Shown here: piece by piece, positions 22,113 to 33,373 of the stretch | Layout of the letters: the number at the start of each line of letters is the position of its first letter | Numbering within the stretch: the first letter of the stretch is position 1 | Assembly (NCBI GenBank): GCA_033439265.1 | Contig: JAVTVX010000017.1 | Location: 12,050,001-12,114,000, forward strand | Reading direction: 5' to 3' | Length of the DNA: 64,000 nucleotides | From: Dillenia suffruticosa | Taxonomy: Eukaryota > Streptophyta > Magnoliopsida > Dilleniales > Dilleniaceae | The notes under the pieces: model-generated | Seen by the model: only the letters and a program-made list of their open reading frames with translations | Told to the model about the DNA's origin: nothing | The model's database searches: none | Program-made: the position numbers and the translations under genes

Positions 22113-23601
22113 GGTACACCCAAAATGAATTTAGATATTGGTTTATACGTATATTGAATTGAAGAAATGTATTCTCATGATTCGTTAGTTATTGTAAACT
22201 TGGGTGGTGAATTTGATTAACTACCTTTGGTCTCATTCTCTGCCAATTTCATACCGTCATGACTAGGAAACAAAAATGGAAAATAGTTCTTCCACACATT
22301 GCTTAACTCAATATGGAGAAGGCTATGCTTCAGCAGTGTCTCTCGTGTCTCTTCTTGCGTTTTTTTACTCTTTCTCGGTCCCTCTCTCTTAGGAAAAAAG
22401 AAATATTTGTAGTTTAAAAGCAATTATAAATTGAAGTTTTTATTAGCATCAATTCTCTATTCTTTGAGGAGGCTTTAACATTGCTCCTTTCAATATAAAT
22501 TCTGATTACACCACTATCTCGACCAATAGAAAAACCACACAAAATCTTTCGTGTAAAGTCCCCTGTAAGCTGATATGACACCATTAGTCAGTTGTCACTG
22601 AGCAATAGGCCATAACTGAAGAGAGGTTTCAGCCCGGCCAAAGGTCTTTCAAACCTTGCACCATCTGAGAACCAAGGATTTTTTATTTTTTATTTTTTTT
22701 TGTTTGACCGACTAATATTCGATAATCAATTTGTTGGTCCTAAGTAATTTGACTTGAGCTAACTATCGATCCATTAAGAGATGAGCTCTCTTAGTGTTAA
22801 TTTTTTTTTTATTTTTAATATTTAAATTAAAATTTTGATTAAAAAATTTATTAACCTCGGTGAGTATCAAGGATTTCACAGCCAAATTCTAACCATTTAA
22901 AAGTTTGCTTCCCTAGGCCCAGCTTAAGTGGGTTAATAGACAAACTGAATTTGCTAAAGTTCGTTTTCCCGATTTGGGCCTTTCCGTGATATTGATCCCT
23001 AGATTTGTGGGCTCATATCCCTACAGAACCCAATTATAATCCTTTTAAATTTTGTGGGGTTGCTGTAGTATACTGTAATATGAAAATGAGTTTTGTTATA
23101 AGAGATACATTTCTTCCTCGTGTAATAGGTTTTTGATTCAGGTTTTTGATTCGAGTCCGGTATGATAAAAATAAGTAACATACAAGAATATAAATTAATT
23201 ATCCAATACAGCAGTCAACTGCCACATCCTCAACAATGAAAAGTGATAATCATAAGAATTTTAGGAAAATAGGATTGGCTCGACAGATAGTCTTAGTTTT
23301 ATGATTGGAAGTCCTGTAATCCACGCGGTTGTGATCAACGTCAACAAAACGATATGAACATTCTGTGACTCAAAATAAAGGGAGAAAATTGCAGTTGAAA
23401 CACTGTGCTTGTGTTGGAGGGAATGGGTCCAAGCATCAACATCAGTTGATAAGACTCCCACCATCTACCTTCACTCTAAGCTATGATAGGACAATACGTG
23501 GACCCCCAACAAACAAACAGTCTCAAATACCAGGGTCTCTCGGTCCCACTCCCACATGGGTAGCACCAGTGCCGGAACCAACATGATATCCCGAGCTCTC
23601 C

Positions 23602-23602
<1 letters not shown>
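22113..23602. other. Non-retrotransposon DNA, no confident gene
   Basis: The first bases may be the end of the coding fragment of 10851-11284 (TGA at 22126-22128) and its 3' untranslated region. The rest is AT-rich with T-runs near 22690 and 22802, and only frames shorter than 75 codons without recognisable domains. From about 23490 GC rises, and sequences such as ACGTGGACCC and GGTCCCAC occur, which resemble plant promoter elements. No gene could be attached to them. Confidence 0.5.

Positions 23603-23642
<40 letters not shown>
23603..23642. repeat. Perfect (GA)20 microsatellite
   Basis: About 40 bp of uninterrupted GAGAGA followed by a G-run of about 10. Likely length-polymorphic. Confidence 0.95.
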
Positions 23643-23646
<4 letters not shown>

Positions 23647-25470
23647 GGGGGGGTCGACATCCAAATGGGAAGCAGAGAGTTAACGTTTGACATGATTGGA
23701 TGTGGGACCCAGAGCAGTATCATCATAGAGAGAGAGTAGGGACTGACAGAGTTATGATGTCTAGTGCATCGGGAAACAGCTCCCGCGCTGTTTTCGCGCG
23801 CTCCAAACAGGCTCCCCACCACCAGCGGCCCTCAAATTCGTGTTGTAACTTTAACTGACTAAACTTGATTTGGTGTTCTACCCTGTTGGGGGCACTTGTA
23901 AATCGTACTTAGTACGGCGATTTCTGTTTCTTTTGCTCGTGTATCTTCGATCACATTCATGTACCGGAGGAATTTCCTATTGATTGCTAACCGTTTGCAT
24001 ATTTCATGGCTCTTGGTGACTATACTAATGCCAAAATGGTAATATTGGAAAGCGAAATGTTGTAGGAACAATCTCTGCTTTATAAAATTAAAATAACTTT
24101 GCATTTTATATATTTGGTTGGTGTAGCACTCTTTGGAATTATGTTAAAAATTTGTTTGAAGAACTGAACATGCTTTATTATATTGACTTCTGTTAAATAA
24201 TAACATGAAAATCAAAATCAGTAAAAATTCAAAAATTAGCAAAAATATGAAAATTGATTATCAAAAGTCCGACGATCAGCAGAAGTATGAACAACGGCAC
24301 AATTTTGAAAAGTGGTAGAAGTCTGAGACTGGTTATCAAGTCTGAAATCTTATTATGAAAAGGTTAGAATTATTTATGTTGATGATCGTGCAAAACTTAA
24401 TTATTTAGATAAAATATCATTTTCTCACAAAATAGGCACCATGGGAGGACAATAAACTATGGTGGCACATATCAGATTTTGGTGGAAAACGAATAAATAT
24501 TTTGCATAAAAAAATTGAAATCAAATCACAAAAAACTTACTCCAACAATGGCTAACAAAAAGAGAATTGCTTATATTTTGACCTAATTTTTATATAATTT
24601 TCTAAATATATAAATTTATTCATGCTGTTTGTTAAATGAAAGAATATATTGTGAAATTAAAGCTTGACTCCATAATTTTTTAACAATTTACACTTTTGCG
24701 CCTAAGGATTTTGAAATATTTTGCAAAAATGTCCCTAAACAACATTTATGAGAAGAATGTGAATATTTCAAAATTTCGTAAAAATATTAACAAAAAAGAT
24801 AATTTCAAAAATATCTTCAAAAAGAGATTATTTTGTATTTGCCTATCTCTCTTGTTATTTTTTTCTTCTCTTTTCTCCTTTTTTTCTTTACATAATCTCC
24901 TTTTTCTTAATTCCTCACTTTTTTGCTTTTTCCCTCTCTCTTCTTTATCTTCTTTTCCACTACGTTATACTATTGATCTCTAGAACTCCAATCAAAAGTG
25001 GAGTGCATACAAATGTTAGGACACCGCCTTCTTTTTATAGGCGAGATCTTGCATGTGTGAGATAACATCAATGGTGGAAATGGAACCATGTGCTATTCCA
25101 AAGGGTTACAAGCTTAGAGCTTGAGTCTACATACAACGCAAGTGTGTTGCTTATGTTAAAGATACAGGGTTAGCTCCATTGATGGATGAGATGGTAACAA
25201 TTGTAGTTTTTTGATCAAGAATTGTGTTTGATTTTCATTGCCAGTCAAATGAACAAATATAATCAAAATATGATTTGTCTCTAAGGGGACGGATTAATGG
25301 TCACAATTTCCACACTCCAATTTTGTAATCTGATATTCAAATTTCAGTATAATAAAACAAATAGTCAAAATATGATTTTCTATATCAAATCAATGGTTGA
25401 GATCATTTTGTATTATTCGTTTTCAAAATATTGCTCAAAATTAGATTTCTGGCATTATAAAATTAAAACT
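23643..25470. other. AT-rich DNA, no gene recognised
   Basis: The first 200 bp are GC-richer (TGTGGGACCC at about 23702 resembles a TCP-factor site; CGCGCTGTTTTCGCGCGC at about 23785). The remainder is AT-rich with a CT-rich stretch at about 24840-24960. Frames up to 95 codons are low-complexity (Asn/Lys or Ser/Phe/Leu) and not convincing. Confidence 0.5.
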
Positions 25471-25950
25471 CTATACTGATGGTAATTTTTATTGTCGGAG
25501 ACCTTTAATGACGGTTTCTTATGTTTTATAGAGATGCTTTTGACGAAACTATAGGGAAATGTATACATTTTCCAACAATATAAATTGTAGCGTCGAGAAA
25601 AATTTATCAACCGTCAGTAAAACTATCACAACCGTCTATAAAAGCGATATTCAATTATGATAGTTATCACTTATAGCCAGTAAATGTGACAATTTTAGAA
25701 ACAATTTGAAAACAGTCTCTGTATAACTCTTCTTTAGGGTCTATTTCACCACACTGTCTATATAAGTCTATGATTTAGCTAACTTATATATTATACTATT
25801 TCTAAATACTATATATTATTCTAACGGTTATTAGTTTTCATCAGTAAATATGATACTCTTTACTGACTATTTGAAAATAATCTATATATATTCCATATTC
25901 TACTGTTTGTATAATTTTTAAGAACAATTTAAAATTTTAAAAATTAATAT
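25471..25950. repeat. Repeat-rich AT DNA with scattered GACGGTT/AACCGTC motifs
   Basis: Copies of AACCGTC, GACGGTT and CTGACTATTTG-like words occur in both orientations at irregular spacing. They resemble subterminal repeats of a decayed DNA transposon, but no terminal inverted repeat or TSD could be fixed. Confidence 0.35.
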
Positions 25951-25959
25951 ATCAAAGCA

Positions 25960-26620
25960 TTTGCGATACCTGGTGATAAGTTGCAATAGCATAGGATAAT
26001 TGGAGATAACAGTTAGTGTATTGTTCTAACATGGTAATTTTATGATAATTAATGGTAAGTTTATGATTGTTTGTGATAAGTAGTGGTAATATAGTCTAAT
26101 AATATTATTATTTATTGGAGTGAAATATAGTGATAACTAATGGTAAGTTTATGATAATTAGCGATAATATAGTGTTAACATGTGTTTATCATAATTTGTG
26201 ATAAGTTTGTGATAACCGGTGGTAATATAATATGAAAATATTATTATTTATTGGAGTGAAATATAGTGACAACTAATTATAAGTTTGTGATAACTTGTGG
26301 AAATATAGTGATAACAAATGTTTATGATAACTTGTGGTAAATTTGTAATAATTAATAATAATATAGTCTGATTATTCATTGGAGTGAAATATAGTGACAA
26401 CTAGTATTAAATTTGTGATAATTAGTGATAATATAATGATAACAGCTGTTTATAATAATTTATGGTAAGTTTATAATAACTAGTGGTAATATAGTTTTTT
26501 GATAATATTATTATTTATTGGAGTGAAATATAGTGATAACTTATATTAATATAGTCTGATAATATTATTATTTATTGAAATGAAATATAAAGATAACTAT
26601 TAGTAAATTTATAACAAGTG
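25960..26620. repeat. Degenerate minisatellite, period about 128-139 bp
   Basis: The block TTATTGGAGTGAAATATAGT recurs with TTGGAG at 26115, 26251, 26379 and 26518, and a shortened copy lies at 26576. Each unit also carries several GTGATAACTAATGGTAAG-like words. Spacings are 136, 128, 139 and 58 bp. Confidence 0.8.
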
Positions 26621-27349
26621 TGTAATGAAAAAAAAAAGATGAAAAAATTGTGTAATAAAAAAATGACGAAAAAGGTAGAAAAATGGGTTCAATATGTGTA
26701 ATAAAAAACGGCACGGAAAATGAGCTCTGAAAATTTATTTTGAAAATTTGTTTGTAAAAATAACAGTATATGTCCTCTGTGATATGATATATTCATTTAA
26801 TTTAAAAAATACTATTACAGCTGTTTAATCGGTGATATCCAACATTACACAATTGTTGGATCAATGAAAATATAAAAATTTTACAAAAAATTTGAAACTA
26901 TTTTAAGATAAAAATATACAATTTTTTAGTAACATAATAATATCAATCATACTGTAAATTACATTGTATCAATTCAAATGACCCAATCCCGATGTTGGAT
27001 GAGTGGATGAGTGTATCTTCGTGTCAAAATATTAAATTACGATTATCAATATTAATTTAAATTATAATATATTAATAATTTAAAAAATCTATATATTTAA
27101 TTACAAATATTTATCCATCAAAATATATAATATTAATAAATCATAATTCATTCGTATCATTCAATATAATTATCATTTAAATACATTGGTTTGAATGAAA
27201 ATTCAATGAGAATAGAAAAGAAAAAAAAAACACATGACCCCAAGGTGAAGGAAAAAAAAAATAGAGGTGAGAGTGAGACAAAGATAAAAAAAATGAGATT
27301 GAGATAGAGAGGAAAAAGAAAGAAAAAAATATTCAATCACACAAAACAT
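26621..27349. other. AT-rich DNA, no gene recognised
   Basis: A/T-rich with A-runs near 26627, 27230 and 27250. No feature was supported. Confidence 0.5.
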
Positions 27350-27351
27350 TG

Positions 27352-27410
27352 TAGTATAGTGGTTGACACAATTGAAATTATTTCAAATTTGAGATCTGAG
27401 ATTTGAATCC
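27352..27410 (+). repeat. tRNA-like Pol III promoter pair (possible SINE head)
   Basis: TAGTATAGTGG (27352-27362) matches the tRNA A box, and GATTTGAATCC (27400-27410) matches the B box (GGTTCGAATCC) with two changes. The 37-bp gap is close to that in tRNA genes. No cloverleaf with paired acceptor stem was seen, so it is not called a tRNA gene. A tRNA-derived SINE fragment is the simplest reading. It lies directly before the GC-rich island. Confidence 0.45.
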
Positions 27411-27436
27411 GTATGGCAATAATATTTTTTGATAAA

Positions 27437-28335
27437 AAAAGATGACATGTGCCGTGCTTGGGCGGTAGCCTGCGTAGGTGCGGGCACCCACAAGGCATCC
27501 ATGGCATATGCCGCACGCTTGCACGGTAGCCCGCGCAGGCACTTATTAGGGCGGCATGCTTCGGTCGCCCGCGCATGCGTGAGCATGCTGCACGTGCGGG
27601 CGCCAGCAAGACACGTGGGGCATGTGCTGCGTGCCCCCGCGGTAGCTCGCCATGCGTGTCGCGGTAGCTCGTGCATGCGCGTCACGGTAGCTCGTGCATG
27701 CGCCTCTTGCTTGTGTAGTGGCATGCGCGGGTGACCACATGGGCATGGGCGGTCACTTGCGCGGACGCTTGCATACATGCTTGGTTGCTGCGGTAGCATG
27801 CACGGGTGTCTGAGCAGGGATTTGCGAGCGCCTGCACTGGCACTTGCATGCACGCTTGCCCCGCGCGGTCATTTGCATATGTCGTGCATGCCAGTAGGGG
27901 CATGCACAGGCGACAGTGCAGGCATGGGCTGGCACCCGCGTGGGCGTTTACTTGTGCACTTGCATGCATGGGCGCACGAGCAGGCGCTTGCATGTGCGCT
28001 TGCCTCGCATAGGCATGCGCAGTGGCCCCGCACTTGCCTGCGTAGGTGCCCATGCGGCATGTGTGGGTGCCCGCGCGGGCACTTGCTTGCGCGCTTGCCT
28101 GTGCGATGGCATGCGTAGGCACCCATGTGGGAGCTAGCATTCACGCTTGCCCCGCGCAGGCATGCCCAGTGGCCCTGCACAGGCGCTTGCATGTGTGCTT
28201 GGCCCGTGGGGCATATGCCTTGCATGCAAGCAGTGGCATGCGCGGGCCACCACGCGGGTATGGGTGGGCACTTGCCCGAGCGCTTGGTTGCGCACTTGCA
28301 TACACGGTGCAGTCCTGCGTTGTACCTTGTCTTGA
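27437..28335. repeat. GC-rich degenerate tandem-repeat island
   Basis: About 0.9 kb of strongly GC-rich DNA inside AT-rich flanks, with sharp edges on both sides. It is built from recurring words GGCATGCGC, CACTTGCATGCACGCTTGCC and GCGGGCACTTGC, with GCATGC palindromes throughout. The stretch at 27720-27790 recurs at about 28236-28305. Frames up to 157 codons are open in nearly all six frames at once, as expected of DNA poor in AT stops, and the translations (Ala/Cys/His/Met) look alike on both strands. I therefore call it noncoding repeat, probably CpG-methylated. Confidence 0.75.
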
Positions 28336-30012
28336 GTGGCATGTTGTTAATTTAAATTATTAATATCAATAATTTAAATAATATAATGATATTAATTTAT
28401 TAATTTAAATAATGTAATGATATTAAATTTGTAATTTTTATAATTATCAATATTATCTAATTTTATATAAATTTAAGAAAAACAACTAACAATATTAATA
28501 TTAATTTATTTTATTTCATGTTTAATTTACAACATTTAACCTTTTAATATTTACAAACATTTGAATGATATCTTTACGAAAAAATTTCTCATTTTGGCGT
28601 CAAAAATAAATTTCTATTTTGAGTACCAATTTAATCAAATTCCTTTTTTTTCCCCTTAAACACATTTTGTTTCTTTATTCCCTTAGTGCCAATTTAATAA
28701 TGCGCCAAAAACATTTCTATATTTATTTCATTTATTTATCTTTTCTTCTATTTCTCCGTATATTTATTTCAATGCAACTTTGTGCAAAACATTTAATTTG
28801 ATTTGTATTTAATATGATGGGCAAATTATGGATGTGTTCTATGGAAGTGATGAATATATTGGTGGATGATTGTATTTCTTAAATTTGCATGTGCAAATAT
28901 TCAATCAAATACAATACATTAAGATTTCCTATACACAAGGCTGGAAAGAGTAATGAAAATTTATATGGATTAATATATCCAACTATATGATAATCTTTTT
29001 GATCATGATATGTTTGGCATGTTATATGATTTATTTATAGATTTACATAATCATTCATACATTATTTACATGATCGTATATGAACCAACTTTTCATACAT
29101 TTAATGTGAATGAAGATAAGTTTCATAAATTATTTCAGAATATCAAAAAACCAATATATTCAAATCGAAGTGCACTATACTAATTTTAAATAATATTACA
29201 TGTGAAATATTAGTAGTTGAGATAGGATTGGAGTTGGTGGTACATGTGTGATGTATGGATGATGTGTGTGTGGAAATTGTGTAGAGTGTGAAAATGTATG
29301 AGATTAAACTTTTATTCATTCTGAGGATTATGTTTTGTAATTGTAAATTGTGATCGAACTTAAGAACCAATGTTAGATAACTTAATATCGGTTTTGAACC
29401 ACAAAACCCAATTTCTACCGATACAATAGATACAATATTTAGTATTTTTCATTAATTATACCCACATAATTAATTATACCATTATATACCATTACATTAT
29501 ATTGTCATATTTTCTAATTATAAAACTATATTATCTAATAATTGCTCTATAAATTTTCAAAACTATAACACTATATTATATAAATTACTAATTTCATATC
29601 ATTATATTATTTAAATTAATAATATTAATAAATTTATTGTCATTGAATATAAAATATAAGTTATTTTTTATTAATTAAATGAATATAATTAATACAGCAC
29701 AAAACTTATGGCAGGGAGGCATGCACTTGCATGAAATATAGTAAGTAGTTAGTAAGTAGTTTGTATAAAATGTAGTAATAAGTAGTAAAAATTACTGAAA
29801 TGTAGCAAGTGATTTTTTCAACAACCAAAATAACGCATATGAAAGACTGCGGCGGTATTTATTAAAAGTATATAAAAAAATTTGATGAATTAAGAACAAC
29901 GCGGTAATGAAAAAAGAGGTGGAAGAAAAAGCGAGAAAGAAAAAATGAGCGGGGTTTTAAAAATTTATTTCTGAAAATGATTATAAATCATACGCAGCGA
30001 AACCTTCACCAT
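28336..30012. other. AT-rich DNA, no gene recognised
   Basis: Very AT-rich (TTAATTTAAATAAT repeats at about 28345-28440). Short AGTAAGTAGT repeats occur near 29740-29790, just after GGCATGCACTTGCATG (about 29717), which echoes the words of the GC island. No coding or RNA feature was supported. Confidence 0.5.
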
Positions 30013-30017
30013 CAAAG
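30013..30017. repeat. Target-site duplication CAAAG (left) of array D
   Basis: A perfect copy is found at 59895-59899, beyond the third LTR. One TSD therefore brackets the whole 29.9-kb array. Confidence 0.88.
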
Positions 30018-31763
30018 TGTAACACCGTTTTTCGGTGATTGCGTATCATGTACCACTTTTCATGGTTCATTTATATATACATATATATTGAACATCCTTT
30101 TGAGTCATCTAAAATGAAAATTTAATTTTCTATTATTTACTTTAAAATTTTCCTCAAAATCGTTGAAATCGAAAATTTTATCGATAAACTGAAAATTCTC
30201 TTGGCAAGCGCTAGCAAGGCCTAAAGAAGTCAAAAATGGTTAAGAAAAGACCTACACAATTAAATAAAGATATTTAAATAAAATTTCACATATTTAAGAA
30301 ATTTCGAATAAAATTTCATAGGGACCAAAAATGAAATTTGTTAAAAGTCAGGATCTAAATGCAATTAAGGAAAGTGAGGGACTTGGTTGTAGACCACTCA
30401 AGGATGGACAATTGGAACCAAATAATTGGTCAAGAGGGTACCAAGTTTGGTTAGTGGCCACCTAAACTCATTCCACCAAGGAGAAATCAAATTAGTTGAA
30501 CAATACTTGCATGAATTCTTATTGGTTGGTCAAAAATCCCTCTCTTTGTGTTTGGAATCCATCGTGAACGAAATTGACACAAAGGATGTACATGAAGGTA
30601 GCTTGTAAGCAATCTTGCATGGGAGAAAGACTTAGGACAAGGTTGAGTAAAGATCTTGCATGGAAATAGATCAATGGTCAAAATTTTTGATAGGTTTGCA
30701 TAAATGAGTTGCTTGAAGCATTTGACCTCATTTTCTTCTCAACATTCACCCTCTTGGCTGTGAGTTCTAGTGTACCAAATGAGAATTTCTTGTATTCATC
30801 CAAGCACTTGAGGTTTTGAAGATGTAAGGAAAATTTTTGGTTGATATGATTTTAAATTATTTAGATAGTATTAGTATGATATAGAGGTTATATATATATA
30901 TTTTTATATTAAAGAGGTAATACATTTTTCTTTGAGTATACATTGGATTAAATTGGTTCCATGAAGTAGGTTTGTTCAAGTAAGCTAGTATGGCTAGCAA
31001 GCTGTAGTAATTCCATGATATCTTATTCTGTGATGATTGAAATTTAGATTGATTTGTTTTTGGTAAAACTAGAGTCCCTAAGCTTTAAAATAAGATATGA
31101 CATGAAAATTTCCATTAAGAATGTGATTTATAGTGATTTTGGAAAAAGACAACAAAATGACATGTTATGTTTTTTATCATTTGTGCATGCCCAGTATGAT
31201 TTATAATTTTTTAAAATATTTTTTGTACATAATTTAGAGAAACGTAAAATATCAAAATTTTAGCTCACAGTCTTATCTTTAAAATAAGATAAAATTTACT
31301 TGAATCGGAGTAGTATGCTAGAAGTTATAGTGTTTTTATTAAAACTGTGTAGAGCATAATTATGAACTGGAACTTAGATCGAAATGAAATTTTATAAAAT
31401 TCTGTACTTAGAATTAAAGGAAATACTAAACATGAAAGTTGTAGAACTATCTCGTATCTTTCAGTAGAATGTGGAATCATTCAAATCAGAGATGTATATA
31501 TTAAGATATGAATTTTCTACCAAAACTACGCAAATTTAGTTATATAAGTATGAACTGTATTGAAAATAGATTTTTATAAATTCGTGCAATAGGAATTTGA
31601 AGATGAGTTGAACATGAAAAATGTAGATATATTTCTTAGCTTTAATTAGCAAATTGAATTATTCAAATATGATTTATATAGGGAAAGTTATGATATTTTT
31701 TCTAAAACTGTGCAAGAATAAAACTTGAAAATATGAACTTTTATTAAAAGAAATAGGGGGATT

Positions 31764-31764
<1 letters not shown>

Positions 31765-31818
<54 letters not shown>
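31765..31818. repeat. (AT)n microsatellite in LTR1 of D
   Basis: About 52 bp long. The same site has about 31 bp in LTR2 (40185-40215) and about 14 bp in LTR3 (44535-44549). Confidence 0.9.
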
Positions 31819-31822
<4 letters not shown>

Positions 31823-32674
31823 CTTAGGAGTAGACGACTATACTACACTCGAGAGACGACTCAGTTGATGATCGAGATTTTAGGGGAGTGGAGTACCATT
31901 CCCATACAAGTAAGTGGGTCTTACTGTTGCTATGTAATTAATGAACAAAATCATATTTTATCGTTTTTAAAACATGATTTGTGAAATGATTATAAAATAG
32001 CTTTGGTAACATATTTTGTGATAAATGAAGTATTCCAAAATTTTAAAATATACGTCCATGAATTTTGATGAGAAATATATGTACAATACTTTAAATCATG
32101 AAATGTACTTTGATAATATTTGCAATAGTATATTATATTGGATTTTCATGATTTTCTTTGACATGTATGGTATGGTTAGTTTATTGATGATTTTGATGCG
32201 AGACAAGATACTCGGGCATTAGTACTTGAATCCCTTTGATCATAGATCGGGGATATGATATGATATAATAGGCGTCGTCCCGTGCAGACTCACCTCGTAT
32301 GTTATAGGAGACCGTTCTCATTATATAGATTGTCACATGTTTGCGATGTCTCGAGATACAGACACTCCACATGGTTAGGTGGCGTATATACGATACTATA
32401 TTTCGGACTAACCAAGTTGAACCGAAAGGGAAGGACTGAATGACGTTCTAGTCTAGTACTTGGAGAGACCCGATGCCAACACCAAGGTTTTGGAGTTGTT
32501 TTTCGTTTACATATAAAAACCTCTTAGTGGCTCGTCATTGGTTGAGATAGACCTTTGCCGAGAACATGATTTGACTTGACCCTACGATTTATGACATGAG
32601 ATTTTGGATGCATATATTTAGATTGGATGAAAAACTATGTTAAAATTACTATGATTTGATAATATGTCTTGCAT

Positions 32675-32714
<40 letters not shown>

Positions 32715-32773
32715 CTTTGATACTCCATCCTCACCTCACTTATTAATTATCTGTCATGGATTTCTCGCTCATT

Positions 32774-32791
32774 GAGCATTTGATTATACTC
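32774..32791 (+). other. Conserved LTR hairpin, D LTR1
   Basis: GAGCAT, loop TTGATT, ATACTC: one mismatch in the stem. Confidence 0.55.
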
Positions 32792-33140
32792 ACAGTTCAA
32801 TATTTTTAAATCTATACATAACTAGTTATTGGAAAAACACGTTGATTTATTTCGATATACGTAGTATCGGAAACTGCTTACAGTAATTATCTTTCGCTGT
32901 ATTTTGAGAATATTGGTTGATCATGTCGGGTTGACTATATGAAACCAAGAAACTTTCATTTGTACAATATATATATATTTGAGAATTTTGTATTTTAAAT
33001 ACTAATAAAATATTTATAACTGAAATTTTGATTAGCTTTGCATTACCTTGAGAATACGTGGCGGGATTGGGCCGGTGTCCGAGATAACGGATGACTGTTC
33101 ACAGATTTTAGATCATGGATCGGGATGTGTTAGTTTTCTT

Positions 33141-33154
33141 GGTATCAGAGCCAG
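33141..33154 (+). other. Primer binding site of D, internal 1
   Basis: TTGGTATCAGAGCC, initiator tRNA-Met type, eight bases after the LTR. The same sequence lies at 41521 in internal 2. Confidence 0.85.
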
Positions 33155-33373
33155 GTTGGTTGAGCGCTAAGTTTTATGAAAGATTTCAAAATTTTCTAAG
33201 TATTATTTTCAAGTTCTCAATATTTTGAAATAAATTTGAAAGTTTCCTTATAGTTATAAAATCGCTAAAGATGATCTTAGGCAAATGAGTTCTTTCCATT
33301 TGGGGGATTAGATACTCCATATCTAGTCCAATTTCTTTATCTATATATGATAGAGGTTCTTTCATTTAGAACC

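Larger units (their letters stand above)
30018..33132 (+). repeat. LTR1 of array D
   Basis: 3.1 kb. It has a (TA)n tract of about 52 bp near 31765-31818 and another at about 32678-32712. It lacks an approximately 80-bp segment near 30910 that LTR2 and LTR3 share. The terminal TGTAACA has decayed to TGTGTTA. Confidence 0.88.

Noticed and set aside
23365..23822. Short frames around the (GA)20 microsatellite as a gene
   Set aside because: Frames depend on the microsatellite and have no domain; no splice or start context could be supported.
27352..27425. A genuine tRNA gene
   Set aside because: A and B boxes are present, but no acceptor-stem or anticodon-arm pairing was found.
27337..28363. Many open frames of 60-157 codons in the GC-rich region
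   Set aside because: Open on both strands at once because AT stops are rare; compositionally uniform Ala/Cys/His/Met translations; internal repeats.
30426..30608. A 60-codon frame repeated in all three D LTRs (also 38756-38938 and 43122-43304)
   Set aside because: It begins with TTG rather than ATG, and its conservation follows from LTR duplication. No independent sign of coding.
32025..32222. A 65-codon ATG frame in LTR1 and LTR2 of D
   Set aside because: The ATG is lost in LTR3 (ATA at about 44755) and the sequence is AT-rich; again explained by LTR homology.
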